Origin: Allium sativum
Lineage: Eukaryota > Streptophyta > Magnoliopsida > Asparagales > Amaryllidaceae
Reading direction: 5' to 3'
DNA: 64,000 nucleotides
Assembly (NCBI GenBank): GCA_030737875.1
Contig: CM060923.1
Location: forward strand, 498,134,453-498,198,452
Both the position numbers and the translations under genes were made by a program. This document shows, piece by piece, positions 37,661 to 49,662 of this stretch (the stretch's first letter is position 1; each line of letters starts with the position of its first letter). The notes under the pieces were generated by a model. It saw nothing but the letters and a program-made list of their open reading frames with translations, did not search any database and had not been told where the DNA came from.

Positions 37661-39100
37661 ATTGCTACCCGAGCAGCCGGCGCTAGAGGAGGCCGTGCTG
37701 GCCGTGGTAGAGGACGGGGAGAGGTCCTAGTAGAAGAAGGACCCTTGATATAACCCCTGGCCGCTCAATACTTCGAGCTGAACCACGTAGCTAAGAGATA
37801 CAAAAACCTAGGAGGCAAGACCTTCTCGGGAACTAGCACAGTAATAGAGGCCCTTGCATGGCTCAAAACATGCGAGAAGGTAATAGAAGGCCTAAGGCTT
37901 GGAGATCAAGATAAAGCTTTTATGGGTGCCTGGTTTATGCAGGAACAAGCTGAACTATGGTGGGAATCTCTCACCGTCGGGAATAGAGAAGCTGGAAGAA
38001 CCTGGGACGGATTCAAAGAACTCTTCAAAGAGAAATATGTCCCAGAACAAGCCCTAGAACGCATGCACGCTGACTTCGCCAACCTCCAGCAGGGGGATGT
38101 TTCAGTGCAGAATTATATGAATAAATTTACACAGTTGCCCCACTATGCTCCGGAGCTTGGCGCCACTGCAAAGTCCAAGAATAAGAGGTTCATCCTCGGG
38201 CTGAAGCGACAGTATCAAGATAGCGCCATGGCCCACGTAAAGCTGGGATTTAATGAATTGGTTGAAATGACATGCAACTACGAAGACCTTGACCAAAGAC
38301 ACCTAGAGCAGGATCGAGCTAAATGCCAAGTCGGAAACAAACGCAAGCTTGCTGTGAATCAAGCTGAGTCAAGCCAAGCAGCATCCTCGAAACCACAGAC
38401 TGGGAGGCCGCCAAAAGGTAGCTGCTATAACTGTGGCAAGATGGGGCACTTCTCTAATGTCTGCACAGCCCCGAAGAGGCAGAAGACAAATTCACAAGGT
38501 TCAAGCCAGGGCTCTCAGAACCCTCGCCCCTACTTTAATTGCCGCAAGACGAATCATCTTGTCAAAGACTGTCCTTTGCTGAAGAAGGCCGTAGTAGCTC
38601 ACGTGTATGACGGGTTGAACCCGCCAGCTGCTTCTAAAGGAGCAGGTAAACCCGATGTTTTGGGAGGTACCCTTACAATTAAAAATATTCCTGTTTCTGT
38701 ATTGTTTGACACGGGTGCATCACGTAGTTTTATTGCTAGTAACACAGTGCACAAATTAAAGTTAAAACAGAGAAAGCTTAAAGATTCGGTTGTAGTACAT
38801 AATCCGATAGGGGGTTCTATTATTCTCAGTTCATGTTGTAGAGTGCCAATCTCTTATTCTTTCTACACGTTTTCTTTCAATCTAGTCGTTATGGACTTTC
38901 CCGAATTCGATATCATTCTCGGGCTGGATTGGTTAACGAAATACGAAGCTGAGGTAAAGTGTGCAGAACAAATAGTAAAAATTCGAACGAAGCTTGGACA
39001 TATATTTATACCCTATCATGGTTCGAATCCAGATAGAAAAGAATTTTGGTCTGCATTAGAAGTTATCCCCACTTCCATAGAAAAGATTCCTATTGTCGGA
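37661..39100 (+). pseudogene. Element C gag and protease
   Basis: The frame begins with an Arg/Gly-rich stretch (ARGGRAGRGRGRGE) after ATT at 37661, where an ATG in AAAATGGC context would be expected, so the start is probably lost. A TAA at 37751-37753 breaks the frame; it is open again to 39361. The gag core has WLKTCEKV, AELWWES and FKELFKEKYVPE. Zinc knuckles: CYNCGKMGHFSNVC is intact (first Cys at 38423); the second, YFNCRKTNHLVKDC, lacks its first Cys. The protease motif VLFDTGASRSF is intact, with Asp at 38708. Gag packages the RNA and protease matures the polyprotein. Order and motifs are typical of chromoviruses. Confidence 0.92.
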
Positions 39101-41330
39101 AACTATGCGGATGTGTTTGAAGAAGTCGAAAACTTACCTCTGCAAAGAGAAATAGAATTCAGAATCGATCTAATTCCCAATGCCAGACAAGTGGTACATC
39201 CAATTCGCAGAATGACTCCAAAGGAAAAAGAAGAATTAGGCGATCAAACTCGTCAACTGTTGTGGAAGGGTCTAATCAGACCTAGCTTTTCTAATTGGGG
39301 TGTAGCTATTGTGTTTGTCCCAAAGTCAGATGGTACTCTTCGATTGTGCGTTGATTACTGAGACCTCAACAAACAGACGCTCAAAAATAAATACCCATTA
39401 CCCCGCATCGATGATCTGCTAGACCAATTAAATGGGGCGAGAGTATTTTCCCGAATGGACCTAGATACAGGTTTTCATCAATTGAGAATAGCAGAGGAGT
39501 GTGTTCCTTTGACAGCTTTCAGAGGTCCAGACATATTTTATGAATGGTTAGTAATGCCGTTCGGCCTGTGCAACGCTCCAGCATACTTTGTTGATCTAAT
39601 GAATAGAGTGTTCAAGGGAGTTCTGAATAAATTTGTCCTCGTATTCATCGATGATATTTTAATTTACTCCAAATCAAAACCCGAGCATGAAAAACACTTA
39701 GAACAAGTATTGGAGATTCTAAGAAAGAACGTCTTCAAAGCCAAATTCTCTAAATGTGTCTTCTGGCAAGAAGAAGTAAAGTTTCTCGGCGATGTTGTGT
39801 CAAAGAAAGGGATTTCTGTAGATCCGAGCAAAATAACAGCGATTCAAGACTGGAAACAACCCACTACACCCACAGAGGTTAGAAGTTTTATGGGGTTGGC
39901 TAGTTATTATCGAAAGTTCGTTAAGGATTTTTCGAAGATATCCGGTCCATTAACGAAGCTCACGAAGAAGCATGAGAATTTTAAGTGGACTTCTGACTGT
40001 GAAGAAGCTTTCCAGGAATTGAAATCGAAACTGACAACTGCTCCAGTGTTAACCATTATTGATGGCAATCAGGATTTAAAGGTTTGGACAGATGCTTCTA
40101 TTAGAGGTCTTGGTGCAGTGTTAATGCAAAGAGACCAAGTAGTCGCTTATGCAAGCCGCCAACTGAAACCACATGAGAAGAATTATGTAACTCATGATAT
40201 TGAGTTGCTAGCTATCGTTTTAGCGTTAAAAATCTGGAGACATTATTTATTGGGTGAGAAATTTGTACTGTACACAGATCATCAATCATTGAAGTATTTA
40301 TACACCCAGAAAGATCTGAATTTGAGACAGCAGCGTTGGCTAGAATTTCTTGCAGCGTATGATCTTGATATCCTGTATACGCCGGGGAAGGCTAACGTTG
40401 TAGCGGATGCGCTTAGTAGAAAAACCGCAATCGTTGCCAATCTTATAATTACGCCTAGCCTGATTGATAAGATATTTGCTCTCCAGAGGAATGATTATTT
40501 CATTCAAAGGATCAGAGGGAGAATCCAGAAGGGAGAGCCCTCAAGTTTTCAGATAGATAAAGAAGAAGTTCTGAGACTGAAAGGGAGAATATGTGTTCCC
40601 AACATCCCTGAGCTCAAAAGAGAAGTGCTAGATGAATGCCATAAATCTAAACTTTGCATTCATCCTGGTGTGAGTAAAATGTACAACGATATCAATTGCA
40701 CTTTCTGGTGGAAGGCAATGAAGAGGGAAATTTCTTTGTATGTTAGCAGATGCCCTACTTGTCAATTGGTCAAGAGCGACCAACAGAAGCTAGCTGGATT
40801 GCTACAACCGTTGGAAGTCCCAGGTTGGAAATGGGAAAAGATTTCCATGGATTTCATAGATGGTTTGCTGCGAACCAGGAAAGGTAATGACAACATTTGG
40901 GTAATCGTAGATCGCTTCACGAAGACTGCCCATTTCATACCTGCCAGATCCAATAGAACCGCTCAAAGTCTAGCATAGATATATTTCAAAGAAATCGTTA
41001 AGCTGCATGGAATTCCCATCAGCATAGTCAGTGATAGAGAGACCTAATATTTGCTAGCAAATTCTGGGAGGCTTTCCAGACAGAATTAGGAACGAAACTG
41101 AATATGAGCACTACTTATCACCCTCAAACAGATGGCCAAACTGAGCGGGTGAATAGAATTCTAGAAGATTTATTGCGGGCTTGTATAATTGATTTTGGTG
41201 GGTCATGGGAAGATCACTTGCATTTGGCAGAATTATCATATAACAATAGCTATCAAGCAAGTTTGGGAATGTTGCCATATAAAGCATTATATGGCAGACC
41301 GTGCAGATCTCCAAAATGTTGGGTAGAACC
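39101..41330 (+). pseudogene. Element C reverse transcriptase, RNase H and integrase (5' part)
   Basis: Same frame as gag. RT: LRLCVDY, then a stop TGA at 39359-39361 where relatives have Arg; [24 protein letters not shown]; active-site FIDD (39644-39655). RNase [34 protein letters not shown]. Integrase: HPGVSKMY zinc part, [25 protein letters not shown]; stop TAG at 40976-40978; a two-base GA duplication at 41039-41040 shifts the frame at the SDRD motif; then TDGQTERVNRILEDLL and YGRPCRSPKCW. Element E interrupts it after 41330. These enzymes would copy RNA into DNA and insert it. This copy is dead by at least these four lesions. Confidence 0.92.
41326..41330. repeat. Target site of E, left (GAACC)
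   Basis: Imperfect duplication: the right copy at 52866-52870 is GAACA. Confidence 0.7.
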
Positions 41331-42478
41331 TGAAACACCCCACCTCCGTTAGGGTCACTCTCAAGGGGAATGCCCTAATTTTGGTGGAGGTTTATAAGTA
41401 TAAGTCACAGATATACAAGACAGATATAAGAACACATATTTTTGAACAGCGGAAAAACAACAACATCTTTTATTTCATCAAAATGCGTGTTCACAAAAAC
41501 ATGCCATACTTGTCTTACAATTCTTCCAAAAACATAACATCTTCATAACTGTCTTGATTACATTATTAAAGAAGCATAAAGAAAACATAAATAAACTGCA
41601 AAAGTCCCATAATTGCTGCCCAAAGCCATAGTCCAAAACAGAAAAGATCCAAGCAATACATTCTTTCTCATCAAGTTGGATGTGAAATCTGGTCAAGCTG
41701 CTTTATTCCCTCCCTGTGGACCTAGGGGGGAGGGGGGAACGAAAGAAAAGAAGGCGAAAGAAAAGTAGAGTCAGACATAAAGCCTAAGTAAGTCTAGGAC
41801 TATTCAGTCTATGAATAAAGAACTGGGTATGATAAGTATAAACTGGAAATGGGAAAGCACCATAAACTAAGTTAAGTTGTCTAGGGTCGAATATACTATC
41901 GTACCCCATATTAATCTCTGTACCCATATAAACTAGTTCCCAACAGGCACCCCATAATCAGGGTGAAGTGATCCATTTTTGATGATCGGCTCCTACTCGC
42001 ATAGTTACATGTGTCTTACGGCCCCCGATGTTGTAGTTACCTATGCTGGTCCCACCATGGGGTGTATCAAGTCCCATGGTGGCGGCCCGAAACAACTCTA
42101 GAATGCACAGGTATGCTACTGGTACCCAGTGCCTTATTTTTCTACGCCAGAGTGTATGCATGCCCGCACCCCGTTAGAACCTACACTGCTGCACCACCGC
42201 CGTTGATTTGACCTCTTACAGTCAGCGCAGTAATCGTGCCCCACCCTGCCTAGTTCAGGGTATCCTGATACACCTTGTAGGGTTACTGCTGAAAAGGGTC
42301 CCCCGCTACTAGGTTTTCTATTTCTAGCCAACATGCTAAGTTGGTTAAGTGTTTAATAAGCCTAACCCCAAATCAGTCTGTTCAGTTTAGCATGTTCCAT
42401 TTTGATTAATTTAATTTACTTAATCCTACCAATCCTGACTCAGCCTTAATTGTCTTATTAAAGCCTTGACCTCTCACA

Positions 42479-42660
42479 TTAGACAGGTATCGTTGTGGCT
42501 GCCTGTTACCGGTTGGGTCCGGGCAGTCTTACACCACAACTCAGTCTAACCTCGGGTCCTTATTGGGCTCCGTGTTTAACCACCCACATTGGATAGGTAT
42601 TGTTGTGACTACTGGACAGCCGGGCGGTTCCGGGCAGGTTTACATCACAACTCAATCCAA
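42479..42660 (-). other. Tandem two-helix structured module, E left LTR
   Basis: Module 1: TTAGAC (42479-42484) / GTCTAA (42544-42549) around GTTGTGG (42492-42498) / CCACAAC (42534-42540), apical CTGCC/GGCAG. Module 2: TTGGAT (42589-42594) / ATCCAA (42655-42660) around GTTGTGA (42602-42608) / TCACAAC (42645-42651), apical CTG/CAG. Plus-strand letters. Compared with each other and with D, stem changes are paired. Confidence 0.65.
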
Positions 42661-43067
42661 CCTCGGGTTAAACACATCGTATTTTCTACATTTACATATT
42701 TTGTCTCTTTTCTTTTTATATGTAAATATTTGCGGCCCATTATTCAAATTCATATTTATTGGTTAAAATTTATTTATGCCACTTAATTGTTTTTCAAGGT
42801 TGTTGGCATGCGCCAAACATGCCAACACATATGTTTTATATTTTAACCCAAACGTCATTACCCCCATTTTACACGTTCGCTACAATGTAAGGTGTGTTGG
42901 GTTTAATATTTAAACCCAATTTAGCCATATGAAAAGGGGAAGGCTTATAACATGGTGTTTATAAGGTAACATGAAAAAAGGGAGTGTGAACGCATGAACT
43001 TGCAACGAACGATTCAATAAACATAAAGTAGGCACATGTGAACTTGCAATTGTAACAGCATATAATT

Positions 43068-43256
43068 ATGGCATAAACAATACTTAAACATGAATCATTC
43101 TATTCATATAATCATGGCATAAACAATACTTAAACCTGAATCATTTCTATTCATATGATTATGGCATAAACGATACCTAAACATGAATCATTCTATTCAT
43201 ATAATCATGGCATAAATAATTCTTAAACATGAATCATTCTATTCATGTAAACTTGC
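43068..43256. repeat. 46-bp tandem repeat in E LTR
   Basis: Four copies of a 46-bp unit with 'ataatcatggcataaacaat' and 'catgaatcattctattcat'. Also at about 51378-51560. Confidence 0.9.
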
Positions 43257-44153
43257 AATTGGAATGTAAATCTAACTTAATTGTATCACATATATCAACA
43301 TATGGTTTTGATAACAACTTAGGCCTAAAACATGTTTCGACTAGGCATAATACCAAACATAGTTTAGTCATGTTCATAAAGATGCTTACTTTTGTTTCTA
43401 ATACAAAAGTATGATTTGCAAATTTCAACATAGATTCATATAAATCATAGTACTTAGTCGAGTCCAATTACACACTAGAAATGATCATAAAAGTATGTAC
43501 ATCATATTGGCATATTAATGCATCATATACTTGCATGAATCCACAACATATAGTTGTCAACATAAATCGCATACTTGTATGAATCCCAAATCACATACTT
43601 GCAAAATATCCGATCGTATAACATTTCCAAATCGTTTAGAATCAAAATAACATACAAATATAGATTATTATCGCCACAATTCCATTTTGCATTTTACACA
43701 AATCAAACGCAATTAATTATTCATATTGAAATAGCACTATACTTACAACGTATGACGAATCTTCAATTCAGGAATCTGAATTCTGAATTTGGAGATGCTA
43801 TCGTTTGTTGTAGGCGTTGCTTTGATTCTATTAACGTTGCTTTAAGCTTTTGATTTATCTCCTAATTGTCTCCCAATTTCTGACGGCTATCCTTAGTCTC
43901 TCCTCAGCAGCATGACGGTCTCATCTCCATTTTAGTTTGTGTGAATTAGGTTTAGTCTTAGGTCCTTTTTATAGAGTTTGTGAGTTGATTTAGACCGTCG
44001 ATGAAGCTTGGTTTAATAATAGTCGTTCGTTCAAAGGAGGGACCAACCAGGAGCTGACACCTAGCCCTAGTGACTAGGCAAGGCTCAGAAAATCGACCAA
44101 ACACAGACCAGGCCAGCCAGGGTGGGCTGGGTTCGACCTGGCTCAGGGGCCAG

Positions 44154-44234
44154 GTCGACACCCCAGTCGACACGGGTTACCCAGGTCGACTGCCCAGTCG
44201 ACCTGGCTAGCCCCAGGTCGACTGCCAAGTCGAC
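44154..44234. repeat. GTCGAC palindrome array, E left LTR
   Basis: Six GTCGAC sites in 81 bp, in pairs separated by short C/G-rich spacers. Confidence 0.9.
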
Positions 44235-44245
44235 CATAGTGCCTT

Positions 44246-44265
44246 GGGCGGGAATTTTCCCGCCC
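44246..44265. promoter_or_regulatory. GC-rich palindrome with E2F-like arm, E left LTR
   Basis: GGGCGGGAATTTTCCCGCCC, a near-perfect palindrome containing TTTTCCCGCC. The same palindrome is at 52584-52603. Function inferred. Confidence 0.4.
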
Positions 44266-44528
44266 TGGCCAATTGGGCCCGATTTTTGAATTTTAAACTT
44301 GTTTTTCTGAGCTGTTTTCGTCTGTTTGAATTTTAAACTGAATTCTGAAACTTCCGGAGGCCATAACTCCCTCTTACGGAATCCGTTTTACACAAACTTG
44401 GACTCTATCTCAAGCAGAATTTCGAGACGAACGCAATGGCGTATCCCGTTTCCCTTAATTCTTTGATTTGAAATTAATTATACTTTAATTTGTGAATTTT
44501 ACTGTTATAGAATATACGGGGTGTTACA

Positions 44529-44546
44529 TTCTCCCCCACTTAAAAG
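44529..44546 (-). other. Polypurine tract of E
   Basis: Minus strand CTTTTAAGTGGGGGAGAA, preceded by 'gggacgaaat', abutting the 3' LTR. Confidence 0.9.
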
Positions 44547-45043
44547 GATTTCGTCCCAGAAATCTTCAAGTTCATGAAGAATGTATATCCTAACATCCAA
44601 ACATCCATCTACTCATCCATCAAACACGAGCATCCATTGTCCTTAAAAGACTTCTAATGCTTCATGATCATATGCGAAGTGCGTGTGTGTATATGTACTT
44701 ATCTAATGCAAAATCAGGCGGTCTACTGATTCAGTTGACCTCCTTAATGCGAATTATGTAAGTGCCATGAATCCATTATGTATGCAAATTTTCCTATTCA
44801 TGATTTTACATGAGTGCACAATCATTCATACAAATGCAACATCCATATGACAACACATTAAATTTCAACCATATACGAAAATAAATACATTTTTGCATAT
44901 GCAATATGAAGTGACTGAGCCGATCTAAAACCTAGATTGTGTGTGAATATGCAACCACGAGCAACCACTAGCAATCACTTGCAACCACTTGCAACCATCA
45001 TCCATAACATGTTTTCAATTACATGTTTTCATCCAAAGGGTTT
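44547..45043 (-). other. 3' untranslated part of E interior
   Basis: About 500 bp with no gene, resembling the same region of D. It includes spaced 'gcaaccact' repeats near 44950-44995. Confidence 0.7.
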
Positions 45044-46189
45044 CTACCTAAAAGATAAGGTCGAGGAAATATACCTAAAAAGATAGATAAAAGCGCAACT
45101 TAAGGAAAAAAGAAAGATCAAAGATGTACCCTCGAAAAGAAAAGGGGAGGCTGCGCGTATTCTAGCTTCAATTTCCCAAGTTGCATCTTCTTCGGCGTCG
45201 CTCCACTGAACTTTGACGAGCTTGACCTCGCGGTTGCGTAGCTTCTTTACTTCCGTTCCTAATGTGCGGGTTGGAACTTTCCTCACGGTTGCTTCGCGTT
45301 CCACTTCAGCTTCTTCTAGGATATTTGGCTCTACCACTTCAGCAGACTCATGTAGACATTTTCGGAGATGTGAAACGTGAAAGACGTTGTGAACTCCGAC
45401 CAATTTTTCGGGTAGCTCTAATCTATAGGCCATTTTCCCAATTTTCTCGATGACAGGGAATGACCCTACGAACCTTGGTGCTAGCTTTCCTGTGGTTCCA
45501 AAACGAACAACGTTCCTTAGTGGAGATACCTTAAGAAAAACTCTGTCCCCAACCTCAAATTCAAGTTCGGTCCTCCTCTTGTCGGCGTAGGACTTTTGTC
45601 TGTCTTGGGCCGTCTTCATCCTTCTTCGTATTAAGTCTACTTTCTCTGAAGTCTCTCGGATCATATCTAGTCCAAGTATGAGCTTATCAGTAGACTCCCA
45701 CCAACAAGTGGGCGACCGGCACGGTCTTCCATATAAAGCTTCAAAGGGCGCCATTCCGATGGTTGCTTGGTAGCTGTTGTTGTAGGCAAATTCCACCAAA
45801 GGAAGATGGTCTTCACATGTCCCTCCGAAGTCAAGGACGCACAGTCTTAAAAGGTCCTCCAAAACTCTGTTCACTCTTTCTGTTTGGCCATTGGTTTGGG
45901 GATGATAGGCTGTGCTTAAGCATAACTGTGTGCCTACCGCTTCTTGTAGACTCGGCCAAAACTCACTTGTGAAGATAGGGTCTCGATCACTAACAATGCT
46001 GGATGGTATTCCATGGAGTCGAATGATTTCCTTGCGGTAAAGAGATGCTAGAGATGAGGCAGTTCTTTTACTTTTGATAGGTAAAAAGTGGGCGCTTTTA
46101 GTAAGCCTATCCACTATTACCCAAATGCTAGTGTTGCCTCTCCTTGACCTAGGCAGCCCATCAATGAAGTCCATTGAGATGCTATCCCA
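45044..46189 (-). pseudogene. Element E integrase core, C-terminal domain and chromodomain
   Basis: Open from the stop at 46192-46190 to the natural end at 45044. Motifs in order: [32 protein letters not shown] (intact catalytic motif), TNGQTERVNRVLEDLL, YGRPCRSPTCWWES, then KLAPRFVGSFPVIEKIGKM, FHVSHLRKCLHES and the chromodomain VKLVKVQW...EDATWE in the last ~90 residues, followed by a hydrophobic tail. Integrates the element; the chromodomain is thought to bind modified histones. This part is intact within itself but is separated from the rest of pol by the TAG. Confidence 0.93.
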
Positions 46190-47875
46190 CTACCACTGCA
46201 GGACCTCTAGAGGATGTAGCAGACCGCCAGGCTTTTTCTGTTCCGCCTTAACCTGTTGGCACACCATACACTTAGAAACGAAATCTGCCACGTCCTTCTT
46301 CATGCCGTTCGAAAAGAAAGTTCGCTTTATGTCCTTGTACATTTTATCTCCGCCCGGATGTATCGTCATCTTGGAGTGATGTGCTTCCTCGAGAACCTTC
46401 TTTACTAAATCCCTTGTTTGTGGGACGCATAGTCTTCCGTCTTGCCTCAGCCAACCCTTATTGTCGATAGAGTATCTGTTGAGGTGACCTGAAGTCTCAC
46501 CCCTAATTAGCCTATCAATCGTCTCCACAAGCTGAGGGTCTTCGCGTTGTGCTATCCCTATTGAGTCCACTAAAGTCGGGCGTACTTCGAGAGATGCTAG
46601 CAAGCCTGGTACAAAATCGGAGGAGGGCCTAAAGTCAAAACTGGCTATAAACTCTAGGCTTTGTCTTTCAACAAACAGCGGGCTTAGGGTCAGTTTCTTT
46701 CGGCTCAACGCATCTGCCACTACGTTGCCTTTGCCCGGAGTATAGGAGATCTCGAAATCATACGAGGCAAGAAACTCCATCCATCTCTGTTGCCTCAAGT
46801 TAAGGTCCTTCTGCGAGAAAAGGTATTTTAACGATTTATGGTCAGTGTAAAGTTCGAACTTCTCACCTAGGAGATAGTGTCGCCAAGACTTGAGTGCAAA
46901 GACGATGGCAGCTAACTCAAGATCGTGGGTCGGGTAGTTCTTTTCATGCACTTTCAATTGTCTCCCACCATAAGCTACTACCCTCCCTTCTTGCATTAAG
47001 ACAACGCCTAGCCCTGTCCCACATGCATCTGTATAAACTGTGAACATCTTGCTTCCGTCTGGCAACGTTAAAACTGGGGCTGTTGTAAGAGCCCTTTTCA
47101 GTCGCTGGAAAGAAAACTCGCAATCCAAGTCCCAATTGAACACTAGATTCTTCTTGGTCAACTTTGTGAGCAGAGCTGAGATTTTCACAAAATCCCTTAT
47201 GGACTTTCGATAGAAACCTGCCAGTCCGAGAAAACTTCGGACCTCAATTGCATTCCTTGGTGTCTTCCAATCCTGTACCGCTACTACCTTAGCAGGGTCC
47301 ACAGCTAACCCTTCTTTGGATACTATGTGCCCAAGGAACTTCACTTCTTCTCTCCAAAAGTGGCATTTGGAAAATTTGGCTTTTAGCTGATGGACTCGCA
47401 GAGTTTCCATGATTGCCCTTAAGTGCTGAGCATGTTCCTCTTCACTCTTTGAGAAGATAAGGATATCGTCTACGAAGACCACTACGAACTTATTGAGGAA
47501 ATCTATGAATACCCTACTCATCAGGTCCACGAAGTAAGCAGGTGCGTTTGTCAAGCCGAAAGGCATGACAAGCCATTCAAAGAAGCCATTTGGGGTTCTA
47601 AATGTCGTTTTTTCGATGCTATCTTCAGCCACCCTTAGCTGATGAAAACCGGTCGCTAAATCGAGTTGGGAGAAGACAGATGCTCCTACAAGTTGATCAA
47701 ACAGATCGTCAATTCTGGGGAGAGGGTGTCTATTCTTTTTCGTTAGCTTGTTGAGCTCCCTATAGTCAACACATAGACGTAGTGAACCATCCGCCTTTGT
47801 AGTGAACACCACTGGAGCGCCCCATTCTGAAATGCTCCTCCTAATGAACCCCTTCTCTAGAAGCTCTTTAATCTG
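46190..47875 (-). pseudogene. Element E reverse transcriptase, RNase H and integrase zinc domain
   Basis: [55 protein letters not shown], active-site FVDD (47476-47465). RNase [39 protein letters not shown]. Integrase N-terminus: [11 protein letters not shown] and CMVCQ. Bounded by in-frame stops TAA (47878-47876) before the RT and TAG (46192-46190) inside integrase. All catalytic residues I can see in RT and RNase H are present. Confidence 0.95.
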
Positions 47876-48556
47876 TTAACTGAGCTCTTTCCTTTCCCGT
47901 GGATCCATGTGTCTAACGGGCAACGCAACAGGCTTTACATTATCTACAAGATATATGCGGAAGTCTATCTCCCGCTTCGGAGGCAAGCCCTTCACCTCTT
48001 CGAAGACATCAGGATATTCCCGGACCACTCTAACCGATTGCAAATTTTCAACAGAGGCATCTAGCGATTCAAGATAACTAAGCATAACCGCATACGTGGG
48101 ATTACAAGAAATTTCCAAAGTGTTACCGAGCTGGGTCAGGAGCCTAACAGCCCTTTTCTCACAATCAAGGATGGCCCCATTACTGGATAGCCAATCCATG
48201 CCCAAAATCAAATCATATCCCGAAAAGCCCAAAACAAAGGCACTACATTTAAATTCTACGCTTAGAATAGAAATTTTCAATCCCACACAGACCATAGACA
48301 AATGAGCCGGGCCCCCAATTGGGTTTGAAACAATTAAGGGGTCCTCTACCATACTAGTTTTTAGGTGTAGAGATTCTACTAAAGCAGACGAGATAAAGGA
48401 GTGTGATGCGCCAGAATCAAATAAAGTGCGAACGGGGTGATCATAAAGATAAACTACACTTTCTACAGAAGTATTTATACCTCGCTATTGCAGAGGTGGC
48501 GCTTCTAGCACATGAACCTGTGCCCCTGAGGTGGATCCAGCCCTCTGCCCATGTCC
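47876..48556 (-). pseudogene. Element E protease
   Basis: Aspartic protease with intact LFDSGASHSF (near 48430-48401), followed by NPIGG, VLGFSGYDLILGMDWLSS and the linker to RT (DVFEEVKGLPPKREIDFRI). A TAG at 48487-48485 and the TAA at 47878-47876 break the frame, which is otherwise continuous with gag. Confidence 0.9.
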
Positions 48557-49477
48557 TCATTTCTTTGGGCAGTCCTTTGCCATGTGGCCCGTCTCACCGC
48601 AAGAAAAGCACCCGCCATTCATCTTGGCCTTCTTTTTCCGGCAATCTTTCACTAAGTGCCCCACTTTGCCATAGAAATTAAACTTCCTTTTCTCTTTGTT
48701 GTCTTTCCCGCCCTTCTTAAAGTCTGTCTTCTTAGGCTGTAAACCCTCTTTCTTCCCTTGAGAGCTTTCTGCCTTTGTCTCCTTCTTGCCCTTATCCTCT
48801 TCGTTCAGTAATGCCATCTGTACCAATCTTTCATACGTAGCTCCCATGGGTATATGGGTCATGGCCAAACTGTGTAATGGCTCATTCAACCCTTTGACAA
48901 AACGGAGAGCCTTCTTGTGCGGGGTGTTGACTAGATCCAGTCCGAACCTAGCCAGCTCATCGAACTGATTAACATACTCTTTGACTGTCCTGTTCCCTTG
49001 CTTAAGAAATAAGAATTTTTCCAACTGCAAACTCCTTTCTGCTTCTGAGAGAAATTTAGCCACAAACCTTGCCCTAAAGTCCTCCCATGTTTCCACTGGT
49101 CTTTTTCAATTGGTGACTTCCCACCAGTAGGAAGCTTCACCTTTTAGTAGCCATACTGCCAGTTGTACTTTCTGCCTATCTTCTACCTCAAAGATGATGA
49201 ATAAGTCCTCGGTTTCTTTCAGCCAATTTCTAGCTGCCACGAAGGACTCAGCTCCATGAAAATCTTTTCCTCCCATAGCTTTAAAATCTTTACATATCTT
49301 AGCAAAAGTGTTTCCCTGCGGAGGAGGTGGAGGAAGAGGTGCTGCTGCAGCTGGATGATTTCCTGCAGCTGGGGGAGGAGGAACGGTAGGACCTGGCTGA
49401 GTGGCCCTTGTTTCTAAGAACCGTCTAAACCAACCAGGTATTGGTACACCCTCTGGCAAGTTAAGTTCTTCGGACAT
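48557..49477 (-). pseudogene. Element E gag
   Basis: Start ATG at 49477, Pro/Ala-rich N-terminus (PPPPPQGN), then KDFHGAESFVAARNWLKETE, EASYWW and FRARFVAKF. A TGA at 49108-49106 splits it and a TGA at 48559-48557 closes it. First zinc knuckle degraded (FNFYGKVGHLVKDC, two Cys lost), second intact (CFSCGETGHMAKDC). Same architecture as D gag. Structural protein that would form the particle. Confidence 0.92.
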
Positions 49478-49650
49478 GCTGAAACAAAAAGGATAGATTC
49501 AAAATGAAGGATAAGAGATAGTACCTATGGCTTTAGGGGAATTTGCCTTTTTTTAAAAAAATATAATATTTTATCTTTTAAAAAATGCTTCTTTAAATTT
49601 TCTTTTGAAAATAAATTTTCAAAACTTTTTATCTTATCTGGTAAACCTAT
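49478..49650 (-). other. 5' leader of E
   Basis: About 170 bp between PBS and gag, A/T-rich, no feature recognised. Confidence 0.7.
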
Positions 49651-49662
49651 GCTCTGATACCA
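49651..49662 (-). other. Primer-binding site of E (initiator tRNA-Met)
   Basis: Minus strand TGGTATCAGAGC, perfect, two bases from the LTR. Confidence 0.95.

Larger units (their letters stand above)
41331..44528 (-). repeat. 3' LTR of E (left copy)
   Basis: Contains two structured modules (42479-42549 and 42589-42660), a 46-bp tandem repeat (about 43068-43256), a GTCGAC array (44154-44234) and a GC-rich palindrome (44246-44265). It lacks one stretch of about 24 bp with two GTCGAC units that the right LTR has. The G tract near 41727 is interrupted by an A. No gene. Confidence 0.95.

Noticed and set aside
43060..43260. Regular direct repeats that could suggest a CRISPR-like array
   Set aside because: Units are contiguous with no unique spacers, lie in both LTRs of a plant retrotransposon, and the genome is eukaryotic.
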